Shown piece after piece: positions 30,403 to 39,032 of a stretch of 64,000 nucleotides of DNA. The notes below the pieces were generated by a model. It was not told the origin of the DNA. It worked only from the letters and a program-made list of their open reading frames with translations, and searched no databases. This DNA is from Terriglobales bacterium (GTDB lineage: Bacteria; Acidobacteriota; Terriglobia; Bryobacterales; Bryobacteraceae). The translations under genes and the position numbers were made by a program. The stretch lies in assembly GCA_027485675.1 (NCBI GenBank), contig JAIXQP010000007.1, positions 62,001 to 126,000 of the forward strand, written 5' to 3'. How positions within the stretch are numbered: the first letter of the stretch is position 1; each line of letters opens with the position of its first letter.

Positions 30403-31368
30403 CTACTTCTTCTCCACCCGGTCGCCCTCTTTGGGCGGCTGGCCACCGCTAAACGAGCCGATGGCGATCTTCTCCCGCACCGACGTGATCTTCAGGCTGC
30501 CCACCGGCGCCGTCACCACATCCAGCACTTCCTTCGTCACCGGATCCTTCACCTCTTTCACAATCCGGGACACCTCAAACGTATCGCCCATCTGGACGCC
30601 AGCCGACGAACCGACGTTGATGTAGACGCTATCGCCTTCCACCGCCGCCACCCGGCCTTCAATATCAATCTGCCGCGTGCTTGAGACACCGCCCGCCTGC
30701 GCGTTCACCTGCGCCGCCAACTTATCGCAAGCGTCGATCACCGCCTCGCCGATAATCGTATCCGCGAAATTCGCCGCCGTGAAGTCCACGCCGCCGCCTG
30801 CGCCCACGCCGCCCACGAACACTCCGGCAAATCCGCCCCGCGACGATCGCTTCGACTCGCCCCGCGCCTCGCCCGTCATCACGATCTCGGATGATTCGTT
30901 GTCCACCATCCGGAAGTTCAGCACCACCACGGCCTTGGCTTCGTTGTTCTTCATCCCGCCCACGCCGCCCGCGCCGGGCACGATCACCCCCGCCGCGCCG
31001 CTCCGCCGCCGGTCGTCCCGGCCGAACACCACCACGTCGCCCATGATCGTGAAGTCCGCGCCGCGAATCTGGCCGATCCGTGCCTGCGTGCCTTTCTTCA
31101 CGCGGCCGCTCGCGCCGAAGTCCTGCTCCTTCAGCACCGTCCCAACCTTGTTCCGCTCGACGACCGTGAACTTGCCGCCCTGCGCAATCCGCTTCACCAT
31201 CAGCGCGCTCATGCCCTTGCCCAGGTCCACTTGCGTGCCAAAGATCGCGGCGCCCGCGTCGCGCACGGTCGAGAAGTCAAAATCCTCCACCGCCACGCTC
31301 CGCTTGGTCTGCCCGAACAGCGCCGGCATCCCGGCCAATACCGAAAGGACTACCCGTCGAGTGATCAT
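30403..31368 (-). CDS. CsgG/HfaB-like protein with FlgT-like C-terminal domain (paralogue 2)
   Basis: A 321-residue secreted protein. After leader MITRRVVLSVLAGMPALFGQ comes the CsgG-type domain (VAVEDFDFSTV, MVKRIAQGGKFTVVERNKV, RIGQIRGADFTIMGDVVVFG, AVVVLNFRMVDNESSEI). A C-terminal domain of about 85 residues resembles the FlgT C-terminal fold (GDSVYINVGSSAGVQMGDTF, then VKEVKDPVTKEVLDVV). CsgG forms the outer-membrane pore for curli secretion, but there is no lipobox cysteine here, unlike CsgG of enterics. It is a tandem paralogue of the next gene, one base away. Confidence 0.82.
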   Translation of the reverse strand: MITRRVVLSVLAGMPALFGQTKRSVAVEDFDFSTVRDAGAAIFGTQVDLGKGMSALMVKRIAQGGKFTVVERNKVGTVLKEQDFGASGRVKKGTQARIGQIRGADFTIMGDVVVFGRDDRRRSGAAGVIVPGAGGVGGMKNNEAKAVVVLNFRMVDNESSEIVMTGEARGESKRSSRGGFAGVFVGGVGAGGGVDFTAANFADTIIGEAVIDACDKLAAQVNAQAGGVSSTRQIDIEGRVAAVEGDSVYINVGSSAGVQMGDTFEVSRIVKEVKDPVTKEVLDVVTAPVGSLKITSVREKIAIGSFSGGQPPKEGDRVEKK

Positions 31369-31369
31369 G

Positions 31370-32725
31370 TTATTTCTGCACCTTTTTCGCTAGATAGCCC
31401 ACCTCGGGCTTCGCGGATCCGTTATAGGCGCCAATCGCCACCCGATCCCGCACCTCGGTCACCACCAGATCCCCCACCTTCTCGGTCACCATATCGATCA
31501 CGTCCTTGGTCACCGGATCCTTCACCTCTTTGACGATCTTGTGCACCTCAAACCGGTCGCACTTGTTCACCCCGTCAAACGAGCCGGTCGAGAGATAGAT
31601 CTGCGCCCCGGCCACCTCGGCAATCCGCGACTCGATATCCAGATTCCGCATCTGGATCTTGCCCTCGTTCGCGTTCAGGTCCGCGGCCAACTTGTCCACG
31701 CTCTGCATGGTCGCCTCGCCGATGATCGTCTGTCCGAAGTTAGCCGACGTCATGTCCACCGACGCCGCGCCGCCGCCCCGGTTCACCAGCGCTCCCAAAT
31801 CCACGCCGTTCTGTTTCCGGCTCGATTCGCCCCGCGCTTCCCCCGTCGCGATCACTTCGCTGCTCTCGGCGTCCACCAGCCGGAAGGAGATCACCACCAC
31901 GGCCTTATCCTCGCCCGTCTTGATCTTCAATCCGCCCAGCGCCCGCGGTCCAATGCCGAAGCCGCCCACCGACTTCCGCTTATCGTCGCGGCCGAACGTC
32001 ACGATGGTTCCCATCAGAATCGCGTCCGCCCCGGTAATCCGGCCCAGCCGCGCCTGCGTCCCCTGCTTCACGCGGTTCGAGGCGCCAAAATCCTGTTCCG
32101 CCATCACTTTCTTGATGTTCGAACGCTCCACAATCCGGAACTTGCCCTGCTCGGCCAGCCGCTTCGTAAACATCGCCAGAATGCCCTTGCCGATATCCAC
32201 CTGCGTCCCGAATACCGCCGCCACCTGGCTCTGCACCGTCCCGTAGTCGAACTCATCGACGGCCACCACCCGCTTCCGGGTGCCCGTCGGCGCATCGCAA
32301 ACCAGGGTCGAAAGATTCGTATTCCACGTTGCCGCGGCCACCGGAGGCGCCGCCGGAGCGGTCTTCGCCACCGCGGCCCCAGCCGCCGGCGCTGTCGCTG
32401 GTGCCGCCCCGTTCATCGAATTGCTCAGCGCCACAATGACGTTGTCCGAAGCGCCGGCTTCCTTGAAGCGGATCAGATCATCCGGCGTCACCTTCAGGGA
32501 CTTCCCCGCCGCGTTAATCGACGAAACCACGCTCGCGTCCGGCAACTTCAACGTCACCATCTTAAAGATCTTGTCGAGCGCGGAGGCCGCCGGGGCCGCG
32601 GCAGCCGGCTTGGCAGGCGCTGGTTTCGCCGCGGCTGGTTTCGCCGGAGCCGGCTTCGGCGCCTGGGCGAACAGCAACGCGCCGCTGAGGGCCATCGCGA
32701 CGGTATTGCGAAATAACGGGTGCAT
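31370..32725 (-). CDS. CsgG/HfaB-like protein with Pro/Ala linker and FlgT-like C-terminal domain (paralogue 1)
   Basis: A 451-residue protein. A signal peptide (FRNTVAMALSGALLFAQ) is followed by a low-complexity Ala/Pro/Lys linker (repeats of PAKPAAAK), then a small domain near residues 50-100 (LKVTPDDLIRFKEAGASDNV) absent from its paralogue. The CsgG-type domain follows (VAVDEFDYGTVQSQVAAVFG, IVERSNIKKVMAEQDFG, RLGRITGADAILMGTIVTFG) and the same FlgT-like C-terminus (IVKEVKDPVTKDVIDMV). No lipobox cysteine is visible. ATG 32725 begins the signal peptide. Likely an outer-membrane or periplasmic oligomer; function in secretion is inferred by family only. Confidence 0.84.
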   Translation of the reverse strand: MHPLFRNTVAMALSGALLFAQAPKPAPAKPAAAKPAPAKPAAAAPAASALDKIFKMVTLKLPDASVVSSINAAGKSLKVTPDDLIRFKEAGASDNVIVALSNSMNGAAPATAPAAGAAVAKTAPAAPPVAAATWNTNLSTLVCDAPTGTRKRVVAVDEFDYGTVQSQVAAVFGTQVDIGKGILAMFTKRLAEQGKFRIVERSNIKKVMAEQDFGASNRVKQGTQARLGRITGADAILMGTIVTFGRDDKRKSVGGFGIGPRALGGLKIKTGEDKAVVVISFRLVDAESSEVIATGEARGESSRKQNGVDLGALVNRGGGAASVDMTSANFGQTIIGEATMQSVDKLAADLNANEGKIQMRNLDIESRIAEVAGAQIYLSTGSFDGVNKCDRFEVHKIVKEVKDPVTKDVIDMVTEKVGDLVVTEVRDRVAIGAYNGSAKPEVGYLAKKVQK

Positions 32726-32779
32726 AGTGGAAAACTCCTGAAGTCCAATAGCTAACGCGCAAGTTGCGGTCAAAAGGTA

Positions 32780-34036
32780 TCAAAAACTGTAGCGGAAGGC
32801 CACGGAGACGTGCGAGTTCCGCCGGAACTGTCCGAGAAAGTCCGTGCTCTCCCCGCGGATAAACGTTCCGCCGGCGCGCACGGACCAGTGGTCGTTGAAC
32901 GAGTGAGTGAATTCACCGCGAATCCAGACTCCCTCTCCATTCTGTCTCAGTGCAGCATCCACCGCGACCGTATCGCGCGGATTGAGTTGCAGGCTCGCCC
33001 GGCCCAGAAAACTGCGAGTCAACCCCCGGTCCGGCGCGAAGTCGAACAGGTTCCGCCGCGCCGTCACGTACTCCCCCGCGTACCCACCCACGAACGTCCA
33101 CTCCCCGCTCTGCCGCTCCGCCTGCACCACGTACTGAAAGTAGTTGTCCGCCGCCGGCGTCGAACTGAAAAAGTAGCCGCCTTCCGCCTTCAACGTGAAC
33201 CACCGGTTGGGCGCCGCCACCGCGCCGCCCGCCATCCGCAACTGCGCGAAGTAGTTGAACAGCTCCAAACGCAGATCCGGAAACGTCGAAATCCGCCCGT
33301 CGATCAGCGGCAGATGATTGTGCCCCTGATAGTAGACCCCGGACGCCTCATACCCCCGCCCCACATGGTTCCACCGCACGCCCCACTGCTGCCCCGCCGG
33401 CAGTGTCGCCCTGCCCTGCCGCAAAGCGAACTCCACCGGAAAGTCCACCGGTGCCTCCGGCCCCTGACCCAGAACGCCTCCCGCTCCGCCCCACCGCTGC
33501 AGCAGTAGCGGGCTCCGGCTCGGCGTAAACCGCGGCTGCCACACCACGTCCACGGAATCGCCCCCGCTCTCCCAAGTCACCCGCCCCGCCATCACCGCCA
33601 GATACTCCGTATCGACGACGTTCAAAAAGTCTCGCGGGGCAAATCGGTCGAGCGGATTCAAGATGTCCGCCTTCCCCCACCGGATAAACTGCTTGCCCGC
33701 CTCGGCCGTCCACTTGCCCCGGTTCGCTGTCAGACTGAAACGCCGCAGGGACACCGCCGGCCGCAGCATCCCCCGGTCCTGCCAGTCAATCCGCCATTGC
33801 CGCTCCGTCTGCCGGTGCGTATCCGTCCGCCCGTCAATCGCCCCGTCGAAGCGCAGCCACGGCGTCAGCTTCCAGCCCATCTCGTAGCGCAGCAGGATGT
33901 CGCCAATCGCCCGGCCGCTATCGCTCGGCGCGGTCTGCGGGAAAAAGGTCCCCCGCGTCTCGATGAACCCTCGCTGGGTGAAGCTCTGCGCCCACAGCGG
34001 CGCGCAGCAGAGCCCGGCTAGAACCCAGCGCCTCAT
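32780..34036 (-). CDS. putative outer-membrane beta-barrel protein (DUF1302-like)
   Basis: A 418-residue secreted protein: signal peptide RRWVLAGLCCAPLWAQ, then amphipathic strands rich in Arg, Trp, Tyr and Gln (WKLTPWLRFDGAIDGRTD, RKFSL-like SLRRFSLTANRGKWTAEAGK, IRWGKADILNPLDRFAPRD). It ends in a terminal phenylalanine (VSVAFRYSF), the signature for barrel insertion by BamA. The WGKADILNPLDRF motif is seen in DUF1302-type barrels often encoded beside RND or ABC exporters. ATG 34036 overlaps the upstream gene's stop (ATGA). A longer reading upstream only shadows the LolA-like gene. Confidence 0.7.
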   Translation of the reverse strand: MRRWVLAGLCCAPLWAQSFTQRGFIETRGTFFPQTAPSDSGRAIGDILLRYEMGWKLTPWLRFDGAIDGRTDTHRQTERQWRIDWQDRGMLRPAVSLRRFSLTANRGKWTAEAGKQFIRWGKADILNPLDRFAPRDFLNVVDTEYLAVMAGRVTWESGGDSVDVVWQPRFTPSRSPLLLQRWGGAGGVLGQGPEAPVDFPVEFALRQGRATLPAGQQWGVRWNHVGRGYEASGVYYQGHNHLPLIDGRISTFPDLRLELFNYFAQLRMAGGAVAAPNRWFTLKAEGGYFFSSTPAADNYFQYVVQAERQSGEWTFVGGYAGEYVTARRNLFDFAPDRGLTRSFLGRASLQLNPRDTVAVDAALRQNGEGVWIRGEFTHSFNDHWSVRAGGTFIRGESTDFLGQFRRNSHVSVAFRYSF

Positions 34037-34779
34037 TCTCCGCGGCGCAGCGCCTGCAGCGTGAACCGCTCTTCCGGAAGCGTCATGTCGTACTTCAGCT
34101 TCTCGGTCTTCATCACCGTCCGCGTCTTCTTCCGCAGGTCGTTCATCTCGAGTTCCAACGTCGACCACACCCCCTGCACCTGCTCCACCTTCCGGTGCAC
34201 CATCCGCTTGGTTAACTCCGTCTTCACGTACATCTCAAACTGCACCGGCAGCAGAATGTCCTTCCGCACCCAAATCACGGTCTTTGCGTACTGCGACGCC
34301 CGGGTCTTCTTCGGCGTCGCCTCAATCTGGTAGCAGGCCTGCCCGTTCAGGGCCACCTCGCCGAGCAGCTTGTAGTCGCTCTGGTCCACGTCCCGCTCTT
34401 CGAGATCCTCAAACGAAAAGTCCGTTCCGAAAAACCGCGTCGACCGGTCCTGCAGCGCAATCCGGCGGTCCCGGTTCAACTCCGGCGTCCACATCCATTG
34501 GTCACTCGCCCGGTCCGGATGGTTGTGGATCAACAGCGCCACGCCCTTCACCAAGGGAGGCGCCAGAAACCGCAGCACCGACTTCGATTCACCATAGGAC
34601 CCAATCCGCGCGAACTGCCAGCGCTTCTCGTTCTTGCCGCCCTTGGCGTCGTAAACCTCCAGCACGCCTTCGTACTGCTGACTCCGCGAACGGTGCCGCT
34701 TTTGCGACTCCTCCACAATCTGCCGGGCGTCCTGCGCCCACAGCGTCCCCGCCACCAACAACCAAAGCCACTTACTCAT
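34033..34779 (-). CDS. outer membrane lipoprotein-sorting (LolA-like) protein
   Basis: A 248-residue periplasmic protein. The signal peptide is MSKWLWLLVAGTLWAQ; the body is like the LolA-fold proteins of COG2834 (QQYEGVLEVYDAKGGKN, then KSVLRFLAPPLVKGVALLI, and LNGQACYQIEATPKK). LolA folds bind lipid or acyl chains in a hydrophobic half-barrel. The gene overlaps the upstream permease by 8 bases and the downstream barrel by 4, so the three are made together. It probably carries lipid or lipoprotein cargo between the ABC permease and the outer-membrane barrel. It is not the housekeeping LolA by its gene context. Confidence 0.78.
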   Translation of the reverse strand: MSKWLWLLVAGTLWAQDARQIVEESQKRHRSRSQQYEGVLEVYDAKGGKNEKRWQFARIGSYGESKSVLRFLAPPLVKGVALLIHNHPDRASDQWMWTPELNRDRRIALQDRSTRFFGTDFSFEDLEERDVDQSDYKLLGEVALNGQACYQIEATPKKTRASQYAKTVIWVRKDILLPVQFEMYVKTELTKRMVHRKVEQVQGVWSTLELEMNDLRKKTRTVMKTEKLKYDMTLPEERFTLQALRRGE

Positions 34780-37324
34780 ACTCCAAAGCCTCCACGAGCG
34801 ATCCCCGCACCGCCGTCTCCGCCGGCCCCAGCGAGGAGAGGAACGAACTGCCCAAAATCACCGGAATCAGCACCAGCGCCATCCGGAACGGATACGAGTA
34901 TTCAAGGCGCATGCCCGACAAGTCCCGCGCCGAAGTCTCGAGCGCATAGTAGAGCGCTACGGCGCCAAACACCCAGCCCAGCACCAAGCCAATCGCCCCA
35001 ATCGTCAGCGCCTCCAGCCAGATAGTGCCGCGGATCTGCATCCGCAGCCCACCCACCGCCTGCAGCACGCCCAGTTCCCGCCGCCGGTCCGTAATCGACA
35101 CCGTCAGCGTGTTCACAATTCCCAGAATCGAAACCAGCACGGCCACGGCAATCTGTATGTAGGTCAAACCGAACCACTGGTCCGTGATCTTCAGGATGTA
35201 GCTCCGCAGGTCCTCGTTCGTGAAGACAAAATACCGGTACCGGTCCCCCATCTGCGCCGCCACGCGGTCTCGCATCTGCGCCACCGTCACGCCCTCATCC
35301 AGATAGATCCTGACCACGTTCACCGAGTCATCTTTCCAGTACTTCTCATACACCGCCCGGTCAATCAGAATCGATCCCTTCTGGTCGGAGTAGTCCACCA
35401 CCGTGCCGAGGATCGGCATATCCAGCGGCCCTTCCGGCGTGTTCACCGTCAGGATCTCGCCCGCCTTCCGCTTGTGCTGCAGGGCGAAGTTGTCGGAGAC
35501 AATCACGCCCCGCCCCGCGGCCGCCTCCGCGTACATCTTGTCCCCATCGCCGCTCACCACCGGCAGCCGGACCTCTTTCCGGATGCTGGCCACTTCCAGC
35601 GAGACGAACATCACCGGCTCCCCGTCCACCGGCAGCCGCACCGTCCGCACGAACTGCGTCCGCCGCACGCCCGGCAGCTTCGCTACCTCTTCGGCGAAGG
35701 CCGCCGGGAAGCGGAAGCTCCGGTCCGTCAGATTCTGCGAAGGGCTCAAATACATATCCGGATTCAGCGCAATCCGCAGCCACTCTTCAATCGAGGCGTA
35801 GGCCGCCTGCGTCATCCCGCCCAAGGCGATAATCAGCGACACCGAAAGCGCCAGCGCCGCCACCGCTCCCGAAGTCCGGCGCGGCGATTGAATCAGCGAG
35901 TCCGCCGCCAGCGCCCCCTCCACCGGCCAGATCGCCTTCAGCAACGGCCGCAATCCCTTGGCGAGCCACAGCCCCAGCGTCGGCACCATCAGCACCCCGG
36001 CGAAGATGCTCAGGAAGTAGCCGGCGTAGAAGATCAGCCGCCCTTCGCCATACACGAGCGACAACCCCACCAGCACTAGAAACAGGAACGCCAGGCCCCG
36101 CCGCGTCCGGTTCTCCCCGGCCGTCAGCAGTTGGAACTTGCCCTTCTGCAGCGCCTGCACCGGATCCACCCGCGCCGCGTTCCGCGCCGGAATCCACGCC
36201 GCCACCAGGCTCGTGATCAAACCGAGCACCATCGCCCCGGCCAGCAGTTGCGGGTCGCTTGAAACCTCCTCGGCCTTCTGCGCTACGCCGTAGATCTCGC
36301 CCAGCAGGTTCCCCAGCGAACCCGCCATCCCCCGCGCAATCAGTACGCCCAGCCCCGCGCCCAACCCGGCCCCGATCAGCCCCCCTACGGCGCTCTCCAT
36401 CAGGAACAGCACCTGGATCTGACCCCGCGTCGCCCCCAGCGCCCGCAGAATGCCAATCTCGCTCCGCCGCTGCGTCACCGCAATCGCGAACGAATTGTAG
36501 ATGATGAACATTCCAATGAACAGTGCGAACAAGCTCGTAATGTTCGCAAGCATTCCATAAACGCTCGACAACGATTCAAACTGCTTGCCCCGCGAAGACG
36601 GCGACTCGACCTGGTAGCCGGCCCCCAGAATCTGCTCGAGCTTCTTCCCCACCTCTTCCGGCCGCAAACCCTCCTGCACGGCCAGGTCGATCCGGTCGAA
36701 TCGCCTTCCCCGGCCAAACACCTTCTGCGCCGCGTAGACGTCCATAATGGCCAGGTTCCCGCCGAACGCCGACGTCAACCCGCTCGACTTCATAATGCCG
36801 CGCACGACGAATTTCTTCGGCCCGTCCATCGAGTTCAACGTCAACGCGTCGTTGCTCTTAATGCCGTTCTCCGCCGCGAACTCCTGCGTGATCATGATCG
36901 AGTCCGGCTGCGCCAGAAACACGAGCGGGTCTTCAATGAAGGAATCGTCCCCGTCCTCAAGCGCATACTCGCGCAGCGAACGGTCGCCCGTCATGTCCAC
37001 GGCCAGGATCAGCAGATTCCCTTTTGACCGCGTCTCCGGCGTCGCCACCGCCTCAATCACCGGCACGGCCACCCGCACCTCCGGCACGTTTTGAACGCGT
37101 TCAAGAACCTCTTCCTCGAAGCCGGCCTCCCCCGCCGTAATCTGCAACTGCGTCGCCCCGGCAATCCGGTCCACCGTCTGCGTAAACGCCGTCAGGACGC
37201 TTTGGTTCGCCGTGTGCATCCCGACGAACACCGCCACCCCCAGCACGATGCCCGCAATCGTCAGCAGGCTCCGCAGCAGGTGCTTCCGCACATACTGCCA
37301 ACTGATGAGCTTGAGCAGGATCAT
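34772..37324 (-). CDS. large FtsX-family ABC permease (two FtsX units)
   Basis: An 850-residue permease with two FtsX/MacB-type units. The first has an N-terminal helix (LLRSLLTIAGIVLGVAVFVG), a periplasmic domain and three helices ending near residue 400, with the coupling loop TQRRSEIGILRALGATRGQ. A short region of two helices links it to the second unit (helix near 485-510, then the periplasmic domain and three helices at the end) with the loop TDRRRELGVLQAVGG. This 8-10-helix plan is typical of big FtsX permeases such as YbbP. It is coupled to its ATPase by ATGA overlap upstream and to the LolA-like gene downstream. Confidence 0.9.
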   Translation of the reverse strand: MILLKLISWQYVRKHLLRSLLTIAGIVLGVAVFVGMHTANQSVLTAFTQTVDRIAGATQLQITAGEAGFEEEVLERVQNVPEVRVAVPVIEAVATPETRSKGNLLILAVDMTGDRSLREYALEDGDDSFIEDPLVFLAQPDSIMITQEFAAENGIKSNDALTLNSMDGPKKFVVRGIMKSSGLTSAFGGNLAIMDVYAAQKVFGRGRRFDRIDLAVQEGLRPEEVGKKLEQILGAGYQVESPSSRGKQFESLSSVYGMLANITSLFALFIGMFIIYNSFAIAVTQRRSEIGILRALGATRGQIQVLFLMESAVGGLIGAGLGAGLGVLIARGMAGSLGNLLGEIYGVAQKAEEVSSDPQLLAGAMVLGLITSLVAAWIPARNAARVDPVQALQKGKFQLLTAGENRTRRGLAFLFLVLVGLSLVYGEGRLIFYAGYFLSIFAGVLMVPTLGLWLAKGLRPLLKAIWPVEGALAADSLIQSPRRTSGAVAALALSVSLIIALGGMTQAAYASIEEWLRIALNPDMYLSPSQNLTDRSFRFPAAFAEEVAKLPGVRRTQFVRTVRLPVDGEPVMFVSLEVASIRKEVRLPVVSGDGDKMYAEAAAGRGVIVSDNFALQHKRKAGEILTVNTPEGPLDMPILGTVVDYSDQKGSILIDRAVYEKYWKDDSVNVVRIYLDEGVTVAQMRDRVAAQMGDRYRYFVFTNEDLRSYILKITDQWFGLTYIQIAVAVLVSILGIVNTLTVSITDRRRELGVLQAVGGLRMQIRGTIWLEALTIGAIGLVLGWVFGAVALYYALETSARDLSGMRLEYSYPFRMALVLIPVILGSSFLSSLGPAETAVRGSLVEALEYE

Positions 37325-37995
37325 ACCCGCCGGTCCTGCACCACCACGCCGTCTTTCAAAGCAATCTGCCGCGCGCAGCTCTCGGCAACGTTCTTATCGT
37401 GCGTCACAATCAGCACCGTCGTTTGCAGCCGCTCGTGCAAATCCCGGATCAGCCCCAGAATCTCCACGCCCGTCGCCGAATCGAGATTCCCCGTCGGCTC
37501 GTCGGCCAGCAGGATCGGCGGATAGACGCTCAGCGCCCGCGCAATCGCCACCCGCTGCCGCTCCCCGCCCGATAACTCCTCCGGCAGATGCTCCAGGCGC
37601 TTGCCCAGGCCCACCAGCGTCAACAGCTCATGCGCCCGCTCTTCAATCTGCGCCTTCTTCCAGCCCCGCAAATGCAGCGGCAGCGAGACATTCTCGAGGC
37701 ACGTCAGCGTCGGCAGCAGGTTAAAGAACTGGAAAATGAAGCCGATCTTATCCCGCCGCAGCTTCGTCAACGCATCGTCGCTCAGCCCGCTCAGCACGGC
37801 GCCGTCGAGCGCAATCTCCCCGGTCGAAGGCTTATCCAAGCCGCCGATCAGATTCAGCAACGTCGACTTGCCCGACCCGGACGGTCCCACCAACGAAACC
37901 ATCTCACCCTTGTCAATCCGCAAATTGACCGTATTCAACGCGGTGACCTGCTTCTTGCCGTCGAACCGCTTGGTTACGCCTGTCAGTTCTATCAT
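37321..37995 (-). CDS. ABC transporter ATP-binding protein, LolD/MacB type
   Basis: A 224-residue ATPase with Walker A GPSGSGKST, Q-loop FIFQFFNLLPTLT, signature LSGGERQRVAIARA, Walker B ILLADEPTGNLD and switch histidine IVTHD. The family partners FtsX-type permeases, here the 850-residue one. It opens a four-gene operon with permease, LolA-like protein and barrel. ATG 37995 starts MIELTGVTKRFDG. A start 27 bases upstream is possible, but GGAG at about 38008-38011 and the family N-terminus favour 37995. Confidence 0.93.
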   Translation of the reverse strand: MIELTGVTKRFDGKKQVTALNTVNLRIDKGEMVSLVGPSGSGKSTLLNLIGGLDKPSTGEIALDGAVLSGLSDDALTKLRRDKIGFIFQFFNLLPTLTCLENVSLPLHLRGWKKAQIEERAHELLTLVGLGKRLEHLPEELSGGERQRVAIARALSVYPPILLADEPTGNLDSATGVEILGLIRDLHERLQTTVLIVTHDKNVAESCARQIALKDGVVVQDRRV

Positions 37996-38017
37996 TACGC
38001 TGCTACTTCTCCATGAT

Positions 38018-38030
38018 GACACGCGGTGTC
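38018..38030. promoter_or_regulatory. candidate operator, perfect inverted repeat
   Basis: GACAC-GCG-GTGTC is a perfect 5-3-5 inverted repeat inside the 59-base spacer between the divergent ABC operon and the MscS gene. A CATAAT at 38040-38045 could be the -10 of the MscS gene, nine bases before its GTG. Function is inferred only from position and symmetry. Confidence 0.3.
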
Positions 38031-38054
38031 TCCGCGGCTCATAATGAGAGACGC

Positions 38055-39032
38055 GTGAACTGGAACTTCAACGGGCTCGAAGCACTGGCGGTATTTGGTT
38101 GTTCCATCCTGGTGCTGCTCATCGTCCGTTGGTGGATTCTCCGCGGTCTCCACCGCGCCGCCACCGGTCCCGATTCCTTCCCCCAAGTCGCCTGGGAGTA
38201 TCTGAAGACCCCGTCTCTGCTCTGGGTCCTCGCCGGCTCTCTCGAACTCGGCCTCGACGTCTTCGTCCTCGAGCCCCGCTGGCGGACGCTGATGCAGAAC
38301 TCCATCGTCGGCTTCGTCATCTTTAGCATGGCGCTGATGCTCAACGCCATGGTGCAGCGCGGCATCTCGCAGCTGCCGTTCGCCATGGCCGGCCTCTCTC
38401 GCACCCTCACCCGCCTCTTCGTCTTCGGCGTCGGCCTGCTCATCCTCCTCCGCTTCTGGGGCATCTCCATCACCCCCATCCTCACCGCCCTTGGCGTTGG
38501 CGGCCTCGCCGTCGCTCTCGCCCTGCAGGACACCCTCGGCAACATCTTCGCCGGCGTCCATCTCCTGGTCGAAGCGCCCATCGCCGTCGGCCAGTTCATC
38601 CGCATCTCCCCGGACGAAGAGGGCACCGTCACCGACATCGGCTGGCGCACCACCCGCATCCAGACCACCAACAACGCCACCATCATCGTCCCCAACAAGA
38701 CCATCACCAACGGCACCCTGCTCAACTACGATCTCCCGGTCCTCCGCGTCGGCACCGGCATCCCCATCCTCATCGGCCATGGCGCCGACCTCGCTCTCGT
38801 CGAACGCATCTGCGTCGAAGCCGCTAAAGCTCATCCGGAAGTCCTGCCTGACGCCGAACCGCTCCTCGTCGCCGACCCCGGCATGACCGCCACCCATCTT
38901 CAGTTCCGCCTCGTCTTTCAGGTAGAGAAACAGCTCGGCTCCGGCCTCATCCGCTCGGCCATTCTCAAAACCATCCTCCAGCGCTTCAACGAAGAGCGCG
39001 TTCCCTTCCCCGAGATTCCGGGGCGCCGATGA
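38055..39032 (+). CDS. mechanosensitive ion channel, MscS family
   Basis: A 325-residue channel. N-terminal helices near residues 7-24, 55-70 and 78-98 precede the pore helix and MscS core: ITPILTALGVGGLAVALALQ, DTLGNIFAGVHLLVEAPIAV, then the beta domain (GQFIRIS, GTVTDIGWRTTRI, NNATIIVPNKTITNG). It would open under membrane tension and release solutes at osmotic downshock. GTG at 38055 with GAGAG upstream is preferred to the longer in-frame ATG at 38013, since that would run into the divergent regulatory spacer. ATGA overlap joins it to the hydantoinase gene. Confidence 0.9.
   Translation: MNWNFNGLEALAVFGCSILVLLIVRWWILRGLHRAATGPDSFPQVAWEYLKTPSLLWVLAGSLELGLDVFVLEPRWRTLMQNSIVGFVIFSMALMLNAMVQRGISQLPFAMAGLSRTLTRLFVFGVGLLILLRFWGISITPILTALGVGGLAVALALQDTLGNIFAGVHLLVEAPIAVGQFIRISPDEEGTVTDIGWRTTRIQTTNNATIIVPNKTITNGTLLNYDLPVLRVGTGIPILIGHGADLALVERICVEAAKAHPEVLPDAEPLLVADPGMTATHLQFRLVFQVEKQLGSGLIRSAILKTILQRFNEERVPFPEIPGRR

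Noticed and set aside
32590-32660. Short repeats near the start of the CsgG-like gene as a DNA repeat element
   Set aside because: They encode the low-complexity PAKPAAAK linker and are in frame, so they reflect protein composition.
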